Shown: one piece after another, positions 1 to 5,083 of the stretch
Layout of the letters: each line of letters opens with the position of its first letter
Position numbering within the stretch: position 1 is the first letter of the stretch
NCBI GenBank assembly: GCA_019090405.1
Contig: JAHRVZ010000442.1
Span: 1 to 5,083 of the forward strand
Reading direction: 5' to 3'
Length of the DNA: 5,083 nucleotides
From: Paracoccaceae bacterium
GTDB taxonomy: Bacteria > Pseudomonadota > Alphaproteobacteria > Rhodobacterales > Rhodobacteraceae
Program-made: the position numbers and the translations under genes
Notes under the pieces: generated by a model
Database searches by the model: none
The model's input: only the letters and a program-made list of their open reading frames with translations
Told to the model about the DNA's origin: nothing

Positions 1-602
1 ATCAATCCCAGCCCACGTAGATAAATCCCAATCCCGCTTTCCAGAAGGTCTTCGGGGGTAAATGGTGCCTGTGTTCCCGGTGTTGCGCGCGCGAACAATT
101 CAACTACGCCGTGGCTCATCGCCCAAATATGGGCGCTAAACATTGATGCGGGCGGGCGCTTTTCGGGCGGGATATGTTCCGACAGTTCGGCTGCGGCCCG
201 TTCCAGAATGCCCTTTGCCTTGTTCGAAGCCGCCGCCAGTTCAGGCGTTCGGTTTACCGAAATCCCGCTCTCAAACATCGCAATATAGTGGCCGGGGTGT
301 TTGCGGGCAAAGGCCAGATAGGCGCGCCCGGTTGCCTCAAACGCGGCCAACGCGGATGGCTGACCTTTGTCATAAGCATACTGCATAAGGTCCGCGAACA
401 TCTCATAGCCCTGACGTGCGCCTTCGGCGATCAGGTCTTCGCGGCCCTGAAAGTGCCGATACACCGCAGCAGGTGTGACGCCGGCCTGTTTGGCGGCCTC
501 AGACAGGGTGAATCCTGTCGGCCCGTGAGTCTCGATCAACTCAAGTGCGGCGTCAATCAGCGCCTGACGCAAATTGCCATGATGATACCCGCGCTTAGAC
601 AT
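1..602 (-). CDS. TetR/AcrR-family transcriptional regulator with WHG-like C-terminal domain (3' end outside window)
   Basis: Reading from the ATG at 602-600, the frame is open to the window edge and gives 200 residues with no stop, so the C-terminus is missing. The N-terminus is a typical TetR DNA-binding domain: basic start (MSKRGYHHGNLRQALIDAAL, residues 1-20), then helix-turn-helix at about 31-51 (FTLSEAAKQAGVTPAAVYRHF). The C-terminal ligand-binding half contains IWAMSHGVVEL (159-169), resembling the W..HG signature of the TetR WHG-type C-terminal domain. Such proteins are usually dimeric, ligand-responsive repressors. The start overlaps the end of ppk2 by 8 bp (ATGTCTAA contains both the tetR start and the ppk2 stop), and no strong Shine-Dalgarno precedes it, which suggests translational coupling to ppk2. 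The ligand and targets cannot be read from sequence. Inference: it may regulate its own operon through the inverted repeats upstream of ppk2. Family assignment is secure; the role is not. Confidence 0.93.
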   Translation of the reverse strand, partial: MSKRGYHHGNLRQALIDAALELIETHGPTGFTLSEAAKQAGVTPAAVYRHFQGREDLIAEGARQGYEMFADLMQYAYDKGQPSALAAFEATGRAYLAFARKHPGHYIAMFESGISVNRTPELAAASNKAKGILERAAAELSEHIPPEKRPPASMFSAHIWAMSHGVVELFARATPGTQAPFTPEDLLESGIGIYLRGLGL

Positions 603-1464
603 TCCAAAGTGCCGGACCGCCACACAGTTGCGCGTCTGCCTGACCAACTGTTTTGTGGTTTTTGTTGCTGTAATCCAGCGACGACAGGACATGGCGGATG
701 GCGGCAATCCGGCCGCGTCGTTTGTCATCTGATCGAACGATCGTCCAGGGCGCAATATCTGAATGCGAGCGGGTCAAAGTTTCCTTGATCGCGCTGGAAT
801 AATCATCCCAATTGTACAACCCCTTGACGTCGATAGAGCTGAGTTTCCATTGCTTTAGCGGGTCATCTTCACGTGATAGAAAACGACGCAATTGTTCGGC
901 GCGCCCGACATTCATCCAGAATTTGAACAGATATATTCCGTCGTCAACCAGTGCCGATTCAAAGGGCAGAACCTGATTGAAAAACTGCTCGCGTTGGGTG
1001 TCATCGCAGAACCCAAATACCTTTTCAACAACACCCCGGTTGTACCAACTGCGATCAAAAAAAGTGATTTCACCACCCGATGGCAGATGGTCGATATAGC
1101 GTTGAAAATACCATTGACTGCGTTCCGCATCCGAAGGTTTAGGCAATGCAACAACCCGCGCACCACGTGGATTAAGATTTTCGCGGAACCGTTTGATAGT
1201 ACCGCCTTTTCCTGCGGCATCCCGTCCTTCAAACACGATCATAACCCGCGCGTCGCTGTCTTTTACCCAAGACTGCATTTTGACCAGTTCAACCTGCAAC
1301 GCCTTAAGTTCCGCGTCATAGCCTTTGCGATTCATCAGCTCACTATGCGGGAAATTTGCGTCCAAAATCTCGTTCTTGTCGGCGCGCCGGATGGCTTCGC
1401 GGACGTGATCCGGAGCGTCATTTTCGAAATACCGGCTAATTGCACCGTCAAATGGAAGGGTCAT
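595..1464 (-). CDS. ppk2: Polyphosphate kinase 2 (PPK2), one-domain type
   Basis: This 289-residue cytoplasmic enzyme transfers phosphate between inorganic polyphosphate and nucleotides; one-domain PPK2 enzymes typically act on nucleoside diphosphates to make or consume triphosphates. The family hallmarks are all present. The Walker A loop is FEGRDAAGKGGTIKR (78-92, Lys86). The Walker B-like segment is ITFFDRSWYNRGVVEKVFGF (133-152, Asp137, Arg138, Tyr141, Asn142, Arg143). The lid region is FLSREDDPLKQWKLS (195-209). Length fits single-domain PPK2 proteins, so there is no tandem duplication as in two-domain class II enzymes. The ADP/GDP (class I) preference is inferred from overall resemblance, not proven. 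The last ~25 residues after SSLDY (261-265) look unlike the conserved core. The ATG at 1464-1462 has an AAAGG Shine-Dalgarno seven bases upstream. The gene follows the hydrolase after 50 bp and overlaps the tetR start by 8 bp. Confidence 0.95.
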   Translation of the reverse strand: MTLPFDGAISRYFENDAPDHVREAIRRADKNEILDANFPHSELMNRKGYDAELKALQVELVKMQSWVKDSDARVMIVFEGRDAAGKGGTIKRFRENLNPRGARVVALPKPSDAERSQWYFQRYIDHLPSGGEITFFDRSWYNRGVVEKVFGFCDDTQREQFFNQVLPFESALVDDGIYLFKFWMNVGRAEQLRRFLSREDDPLKQWKLSSIDVKGLYNWDDYSSAIKETLTRSHSDIAPWTIVRSDDKRRGRIAAIRHVLSSLDYSNKNHKTVGQADAQLCGGPALWNV

Positions 1465-1471
1465 GAACTGG

Positions 1472-1476
1472 CCTTT
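1472..1476 (-). promoter_or_regulatory. Ribosome binding site of ppk2
   Basis: AAAGG on the minus strand lies seven bases before the ppk2 ATG, a good Shine-Dalgarno match and distance. It supports this start codon. Two of its bases belong to the distal arm of the neighbouring inverted repeat (1475-1492), so a protein bound there, or an RNA hairpin, could affect ribosome access. Confidence 0.6.
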
Positions 1477-1492
1477 GTACCTGCGTGTACAA
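1475..1492. promoter_or_regulatory. Perfect inverted repeat TTGTAC-N6-GTACAA upstream of ppk2, candidate operator
   Basis: The plus strand reads TTGTAC, a six-base spacer (CTGCGT), then GTACAA: 6-bp arms with no mismatch. It sits in the 50-bp gap between the hydrolase stop and ppk2, ending 11 bp before the start codon. Its G+C-poor arms and lack of a following T-run argue against a rho-independent terminator. A dyad of this size suits a dimeric repressor, and a TetR-family regulator is encoded immediately downstream in the same transcript direction. The link to that regulator is inference. Confidence 0.45.
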
Positions 1493-1504
1493 CCTATATG
1501 GGAT

Positions 1505-1519
1505 GTTAATCCGATTAAC
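1505..1519. promoter_or_regulatory. Perfect 15-bp inverted repeat overlapping the hydrolase stop codon
   Basis: GTTAATC-C-GATTAAC has 7-bp arms around a single central base. The stop codon of the alpha/beta hydrolase (1517-1515) lies inside it. Its centre is about 28 bp from the centre of the TTGTAC dyad, nearly three helical turns, so both could lie on the same DNA face. It could be a second operator or part of a promoter region for ppk2-tetR. It is short and AT-rich, and no T-run follows, so a terminator role is unlikely. Confidence 0.35.
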
Positions 1520-2468
1520 GCAAACCCGCGCGTGTCGCTGCGCGGTCAATTGCTGCTATTACATCATCCTCTGCCACATGGTGTGGCATGTGGCCAACGC
1601 CCTCAAGACGGGTCAGCACCGCGCCGTCAATCTGACCCGCGAGCTGCACCGCATGCAGATCAAAATCAACGGTATCATCTTCGGTGCCGTGAATGATTTC
1701 TGTTGGCACCGAGATTTCGCCATACCTTGGCTCTAAGGTGATGATTTCATCCAGCAAATTGGCCCGTTGCAAAGCATTGGCGCGTGTCGAATCACGTCTT
1801 AGCGTCAGTGCGGCTCCGACATTTTCGCCATAGCCTTCTGCCGTCGGGTTCGGCGCAAATACGTCTGTCATCGCATCATCAACATGGTTGTTTGTTGCAA
1901 ATGCGGTGATAAGAGGCACCACCAATGCGCTGCCAAGCGCGCTTGAGGTGATTTTATAATAGGTGTCCAGCTGTGTGGTCCAGGGATTGGACGCCGCCGC
2001 GACAAGGACCATGGCCGAGATATTATCCGGGTGTTGTACTGCCCATGTCAGCGCGACGCTGCCGCCATAGCTGTGTCCGACAACAATTGGCCGGGTCGCC
2101 CCAAGTTGCACGGCTGCCTTTTGCAAAACGTCCGCCTGTTGTACAAGCGTCGCGCCTGTTTCACTAATCGGATCACTATAGCCCAACCCCGGACGGTCAA
2201 ACACAATGACACGGTAGCCTTCGGCCAGTCGCGGGGCGAGCGAGAATGTCATGTCACGGGTGTTGCCACTTGCGCCATGGATCAGCACCACATCTGGCCC
2301 TTTGCCCATGACAACGGCATGGACCTGAACGCCCTCAACATCCAACAACTGCCCCTCGGGGGGATAGGTTGCCTCGGCCAATGTCTCCATTTTCGCGGCG
2401 CGCCAAAGCACGAACCCTGCAAACACGATCAGTGCAATAAGGGATATTATCAACGCTTTAGCGACCAA
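1515..2468 (-). CDS. Alpha/beta-fold hydrolase with N-terminal membrane anchor
   Basis: This 317-residue protein has a single hydrophobic segment at about residues 5-22, followed by Trp22 and Arg23, which suggests an uncleaved signal anchor or lipid-less leader placing the catalytic domain at the membrane, probably on the periplasmic side. The hydrolase core follows: oxyanion-loop HGASGN (64-69), DRPGLGYSD (91-99), nucleophile elbow GHSYGG (131-136, Ser133), an acidic residue in GTEDDTVD (Asp264 most likely) and the catalytic His293 in GVGHMPHH. The triad is therefore complete. Esterase, lipase and epoxide- or haloperoxidase-like activities all share this fold, and the substrate cannot be told. 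The start is uncertain: TTG at 2468 is the first possible start after an in-frame stop three codons upstream and overlaps metA by 11 bp; an in-frame TTG at 2453, just after the metA stop, is an alternative. Neither has a good Shine-Dalgarno, so translation may be coupled to metA. Confidence 0.9.
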   Translation of the reverse strand: MVAKALIISLIALIVFAGFVLWRAAKMETLAEATYPPEGQLLDVEGVQVHAVVMGKGPDVVLIHGASGNTRDMTFSLAPRLAEGYRVIVFDRPGLGYSDPISETGATLVQQADVLQKAAVQLGATRPIVVGHSYGGSVALTWAVQHPDNISAMVLVAAASNPWTTQLDTYYKITSSALGSALVVPLITAFATNNHVDDAMTDVFAPNPTAEGYGENVGAALTLRRDSTRANALQRANLLDEIITLEPRYGEISVPTEIIHGTEDDTVDFDLHAVQLAGQIDGAVLTRLEGVGHMPHHVAEDDVIAAIDRAATRAGLR

Positions 2469-3375
2469 TGTTGTTCAGGTTAAACGGAGTGTTTTCATAC
2501 ACTTCCGTCAACCAGTTCCCATACAGCAGGTGCGCGTGACTGCGCCAACGGTTCGTCGGTTTTTGTGACGGGTCATCTTTGGGGTAATAATTCAGCGGTA
2601 CGTTTATCGGTGTTCCGTCAGCGATATCGCGGTCATATTCCTGTTTTAGCGTGTCACTGTCATATTCAAAATGATTGAATATATAGGTCGCGCGATGGTC
2701 CGGATCGCGGACCAGACATGGCCCTGCTTCATCGCTGCCCAGCAGGGTTGTCAGGTTGGTTGCGGCGTCAATTTCTGATTGGCGCATTTCCGTCCAACGC
2801 GATACCGGGATCACACAATCATCTGAAAAACCTAGCAAAATAGGCGATGCGGGGGCAAGGTTCCGGTGTCGGTAACACCCGAACAGTTTGGTTTCGAGCA
2901 TGTGTTTTTTGACACCATGAAAGTGGTTAATCATTGCCATGCCGCCCCAGCAAACGCCAAAAGTCGACTGCACATTGGTTTGCGTCCAGTCAAAAATTTC
3001 GCAGAGTTCGTCCCAATAGGTCACGTCGCCAAATTCAAGATGTTCAATCGGTGCGCCGGTAATGATCAACCCATCAAATTTTTCGTTTCGTATGTCGGAA
3101 AACGGCCGATAAAAACTTTGCATATGGTCGCTGCTGGCGGTCTTGGTCTGATGTTCGGACATGCGGATCAGGGTGAATTCGATCTGCAAAGGCGTGGCAC
3201 CGATCAGCCTTGCGAATTGGGTTTCGGTCTGGATTTTCTTGGGCATCAGGTTCAGCAAGGCAATGCGCAAGGGGCGAATATCCTGCCGGGCTGCCTGATC
3301 CTCGGACATGACCTTGACGCCCTCGCGATTGAGAACTTTATAGGCGGGCAGGTCGGAAGGTATCTTAATTGGCAT
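2458..3375 (-). CDS. metA: Homoserine O-acyltransferase MetA, predicted O-acetyltransferase (MetAA type)
   Basis: MetA acylates the hydroxyl of L-homoserine, the first committed step of methionine synthesis, in the cytoplasm. The 305-residue length and the opening MPIKIPSDLPAYKVL are typical. The glutamine-amidotransferase-like fold carries LNLMPKKIQTE (41-51), the nucleophile Cys142 in FGVCWGGMAM (139-148), and His235/Glu237 in FNHFEYD (233-239); these numbers coincide with those of the E. coli enzyme (Cys142, His235, Glu237). Residue 111, in GAPIEHLEF (107-115), is Glu. In characterised MetA enzymes Glu at this position goes with acetyl-CoA and Gly with succinyl-CoA, so O-acetylhomoserine is the predicted product (EC 2.3.1.31), despite the common 'succinyltransferase' label. 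The ATG at 3375 is preceded only by an A-rich, weak Shine-Dalgarno. It starts 39 bp after the P-loop gene and overlaps the hydrolase by 11 bp. Confidence 0.96.
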   Translation of the reverse strand: MPIKIPSDLPAYKVLNREGVKVMSEDQAARQDIRPLRIALLNLMPKKIQTETQFARLIGATPLQIEFTLIRMSEHQTKTASSDHMQSFYRPFSDIRNEKFDGLIITGAPIEHLEFGDVTYWDELCEIFDWTQTNVQSTFGVCWGGMAMINHFHGVKKHMLETKLFGCYRHRNLAPASPILLGFSDDCVIPVSRWTEMRQSEIDAATNLTTLLGSDEAGPCLVRDPDHRATYIFNHFEYDSDTLKQEYDRDIADGTPINVPLNYYPKDDPSQKPTNRWRSHAHLLYGNWLTEVYENTPFNLNNIGR

Positions 3376-3414
3376 GGGATTTTCTTTTGATTTCAGTCTG
3401 CTGAGATAAGATGT

Positions 3415-4275
3415 TTAGCCGCGCATCTCAAGGGCATTGGCAATAAGGTCGTCAAATCCAGCAGCATCCGTGACTTTTGCCACGTCATTTGCGGTGACGG
3501 TAACGCCCCATTTCGCCATCGCCTCATAGCGGGGCTGGCGGTGCTCTAAGGCCTGCGCATAGGTCCATCGGATGAACGTATCTGGATCAACATCGTCTTC
3601 CTGGCAATTGTTTTCGCTTAGGTATTTGTCCCAGACACGGGTCAGGAATTCGGGTTGATAGGCCATTGGTTTTGGCGATTTGTCAAACCGGCGGATCAAT
3701 TCCTGGGTGTGATTTTCATCACCTTTGATCCAGACCAACAGGGTGTGTTGCGACAACTCGGTCAGGAGTGGATCGTCAGGATCGTCTGCATCGGCCCACT
3801 CGCAGATTGAACCGCCAGTATCGCAGACAAAGTTTGGGTAATTATACAAGGCCTGTGCGCGGTGGATGAAATATTCAGTATCATGCAACGCATAGATTTC
3901 GGCCTGACGAAATTGTTCCTGACGACGGCGATATTCCGGCATCGCAAGACCATTTTTGGACGGATCACCGGGTTTTCCCAGATAGCTGGCGACTGGCGTC
4001 AGGTTGTCAAAACTAAGGTTCGATCCAAGGTAGATTGAATCCGATAGTAACAATTCCCGCAGAAACGGGTTTTTCATCGCTTCGGCTTTGGCGTTATCGG
4101 CGATATATTCACCCATATAACGCGTGCCAATGCGGTAATCTATTGAGTAGTGAAACCAATCACCAGAATCGCGCAACATCTGACTGATATGGGTTTTCCC
4201 AAGCCCGGACATCGCAAACAACAGCACACGTTTATGTGTCGCCGCGCGCCAATCCTGAGCAGAGGTATAAATCAT
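3415..4275 (-). CDS. Uncharacterised P-loop NTPase, possibly a small-molecule kinase
   Basis: This 286-residue soluble protein has no function I recognise. After a beta strand (KRVLLF, 15-20) comes a Walker A loop AMSGLGKTH (21-29, Lys27, Thr28), very near the N-terminus. HYSIDYRIGTRYMGEY (42-57) follows, with Asp45 where many small nucleotide/metabolite kinases bind the acceptor substrate. FVCDTGGSICEW (149-160) may correspond to a Walker B/GG substrate-binding segment. LLVWIKGD (179-186) then RRFDKSPKPMAY (195-206) resembles the last strand and the Arg-rich lid/adenine-loop region of shikimate- or gluconate-kinase-like folds. These fold parallels are inference from motif order. There is no signal peptide or membrane segment. 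The ATG at 4275 has AAGGGA seven bases upstream. It is the gene directly before metA, 39 bp away, suggesting cotranscription and perhaps a role near amino-acid or nucleotide metabolism, but that remains a guess. Confidence 0.85.
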   Translation of the reverse strand: MIYTSAQDWRAATHKRVLLFAMSGLGKTHISQMLRDSGDWFHYSIDYRIGTRYMGEYIADNAKAEAMKNPFLRELLLSDSIYLGSNLSFDNLTPVASYLGKPGDPSKNGLAMPEYRRRQEQFRQAEIYALHDTEYFIHRAQALYNYPNFVCDTGGSICEWADADDPDDPLLTELSQHTLLVWIKGDENHTQELIRRFDKSPKPMAYQPEFLTRVWDKYLSENNCQEDDVDPDTFIRWTYAQALEHRQPRYEAMAKWGVTVTANDVAKVTDAAGFDDLIANALEMRG

Positions 4276-4282
4276 CAGCCTG

Positions 4283-4288
4283 TCCCTT
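4283..4288 (-). promoter_or_regulatory. Ribosome binding site of the P-loop NTPase gene
   Basis: AAGGGA on the minus strand lies seven bases before the ATG at 4275-4273. It is the strongest Shine-Dalgarno match among the genes here and supports the chosen start. Confidence 0.65.
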
Positions 4289-4294
4289 TTTGCC

Positions 4295-4323
4295 TAGCTA
4301 CGCTGCAGGGCAGTCCGGGTCAA
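4295..4323 (-). promoter_or_regulatory. Weak candidate promoter for the P-loop gene / metA operon
   Basis: TTGACC (4323-4318) matches five of six bases of a sigma70 -35 element and is followed after 17 bp by TAGCTA (4300-4295), a poor -10 (two of six). The distance would put transcription start about 10-15 bases before the start codon, just upstream of the ribosome binding site. It is offered because this is the largest gap upstream of the metA cluster; read-through from the transporter is equally possible. Confidence 0.2.
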
Positions 4324-4369
4324 TTGGATCAGGTGTTCAGGATTGGCAAGGTCGAGTGGGCAATTGGCT

Positions 4370-5083
4370 CTAAGCAACCCGGTTCTTGCGGGTTTCATAA
4401 AAGATGTTGAGGTAGTTGCCCGCAAATACCACGGCGGCTCCGACGAACACCCAGATGTCCAGTGCTTCGTGATACAGCAGCATTCCGACGATTGCGATGA
4501 CAGGAAGTCTGGCAAAATCAATGGGTACCACCACTGTGGCCGGCGCAATGGACAATGCTTTGGTCAGGCAGAAATGCGCTGTCAGGCCACCAATGGCGAT
4601 CAGCAACAACCAGGGACCGGTTTGGGCGTTGGGCAGGGCGATGTCACCGTCGTAACCGGCCATGATGACGCCAAAGACCAATTGCATCGAGGTCAGCCAG
4701 AACAAAATACAGGCAATGGTTTCGGTTCGCGTCAGCCGCTTGGTGCAAATCGTTGTAATCGCAAAGAAAAAAGCGGCGGTGGCAGCCGAGATCACACCGG
4801 CATTGATGGTATCAGGTGACGGGCGCGCAACGATCAGAATGCCAATAAATCCGATAACCGCAGACAGCGCACGGATACTGGTCAGCCGTTCGCCCAGCAA
4901 TAAGGGAGCCAACAACACGACCCATATAGGCATGGTAAATTCCAGCGCAAAAACCTGCGCAAGGGGGATCACGCTGATTGCAAAAAACCACATATTCTGC
5001 GCGGTGAAATGCGCCAGATTACGCACCAGCTGAAGCCCCGGAGACCGCAGCGTTATCTGCCCCCAACTGCGACTGATCGTCAG
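4370..5083 (-). CDS. EamA/DMT-family transporter (5' end outside window)
   Basis: The frame is open from the window edge to a TAG at 4372-4370, giving 237 visible residues. An internal GTG at 5026 could be mistaken for the start, but the frame and family-like sequence continue upstream of it, so the true start lies beyond 5083. EamA proteins of the drug/metabolite transporter superfamily normally have about 290-300 residues and ten helices in two repeats; the first two or so helices are missing here. Visible residues 25-87 end repeat one (IPLAQVFALEFTMPIWVVLL at 39-58, then LLLGERL at 61-67). Residues 95-226 hold repeat two, ending VVPIDFARLPVIAIVGMLLY (185-204) with HEAL and a last helix at about 209-226. 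About eight membrane spans are visible. The C-terminus TRKNRVA is positively charged, as expected for the cytoplasmic side. The substrate is unknown; family members export amino acids and other metabolites, so a link to the metA cluster is possible but unproven. Confidence 0.9.
   Translation of the reverse strand: MTISRSWGQITLRSPGLQLVRNLAHFTAQNMWFFAISVIPLAQVFALEFTMPIWVVLLAPLLLGERLTSIRALSAVIGFIGILIVARPSPDTINAGVISAATAAFFFAITTICTKRLTRTETIACILFWLTSMQLVFGVIMAGYDGDIALPNAQTGPWLLLIAIGGLTAHFCLTKALSIAPATVVVPIDFARLPVIAIVGMLLYHEALDIWVFVGAAVVFAGNYLNIFYETRKNRVA

Larger units (their letters stand above)
4276..4369. other. 94-bp intergenic gap between transporter and P-loop gene
   Basis: It contains the Shine-Dalgarno of the P-loop gene and a weak promoter-like pair. 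CAATTGG occurs twice, at 4321-4327 and 4361-4367, 40 bp apart. No GC-rich hairpin followed by a T-run is visible on the minus strand after the transporter stop, so no rho-independent terminator is supported. No small gene or convincing riboswitch is seen. Confidence 0.5.

Noticed and set aside
892..1509. Long open frame on the plus strand antisense to ppk2
   Set aside because: It lies opposite a gene with complete PPK2 motifs, its translation shows no domain I recognise, and other plus-strand frames (for example 174-788, 2866-3390, 4343-4819) are likewise mirror frames of the minus-strand genes.
1475..1519. Rho-independent terminator after the hydrolase gene
   Set aside because: The inverted repeats have AT-rich arms and no T-run follows on the minus strand; an operator role fits better.
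3393..3404. Small hairpin TCAG-TCTG-CTGA in the gap before metA
   Set aside because: Only four perfect base pairs, no T-run, and it does not cover the metA start or ribosome binding region.
4321..4367. CAATTGG repeated 40 bp apart in the transporter/P-loop gap
   Set aside because: Seven bases with a palindromic CAATTG core is too little to separate from chance; no third copy or associated element is seen.
4276..4369. Possible SAM-II-type riboswitch upstream of the metA cluster; the minus-strand end (GTAGCTAGGCAAAAAGGG) loosely recalls the A-rich 3' part of that RNA
   Set aside because: The GAUUU loop element and a complementary P1 stem could not be found, and the gap directly before metA is only 39 bp, too short for the motif. 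A covariance-model search with the SAM-II family would settle it.
4370..5026. Treating the transporter as a complete 218-residue protein starting at GTG 5026
   Set aside because: The reading frame stays open to 5083 with plausible EamA-like sequence, and the visible part lacks the first helices of the family, so the gene is cut by the window edge.
1..5083. Mobile element, CRISPR array, defence island or RNA gene
   Set aside because: No transposase or integrase, no regularly spaced repeats, no tRNA- or rRNA-like sequence was seen; the genes are tightly packed metabolic and regulatory genes on one strand.

Overview
The window looks like ordinary chromosomal DNA from an alphaproteobacterium, most likely a marine Rhodobacterales (Roseobacter-group) species of moderate G+C. 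This rests on protein character: a MetA-type homoserine acyltransferase carrying the acetyl-CoA-type Glu111, a compact one-domain PPK2, and a TetR regulator with a WHG-like C-terminal half. No database search was possible, so the taxonomy is inference.

All six genes lie on the minus strand, so transcription runs from high to low coordinates. In transcription order they are: (1) an EamA/DMT-family drug/metabolite transporter, 5' end outside the window (4370 to beyond 5083); (2) a 286-residue P-loop NTPase of unknown function (3415-4275); (3) MetA homoserine O-acyltransferase (2458-3375); (4) an N-terminally membrane-anchored alpha/beta hydrolase (1515-2468); (5) polyphosphate kinase 2 (595-1464); (6) a TetR/AcrR regulator, 3' end outside the window (1-602).

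Spacing is tight: 94 bp between transporter and P-loop protein, 39 bp to metA, an 11-bp overlap between metA and the hydrolase (if the first possible start is used), 50 bp to ppk2, and an 8-bp overlap between ppk2 and tetR. Genes 2-6 could be one transcript. The 50-bp gap before ppk2 is the only place with clear non-coding structure: two perfect inverted repeats, one overlapping the hydrolase stop codon and one touching the ppk2 ribosome binding site. They are candidate operators, possibly for the TetR protein encoded downstream.

Functionally, MetA commits homoserine to methionine synthesis and PPK2 interconverts polyphosphate and nucleotides. The hydrolase, the P-loop protein and the transporter have no substrate that can be read from sequence. 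I see no CRISPR array, mobile element, tRNA, rRNA, convincing riboswitch or rho-independent terminator. I found no clear evidence of a new multi-gene system. The best leads are the uncharacterised P-loop protein beside metA and the paired palindromes before ppk2-tetR.
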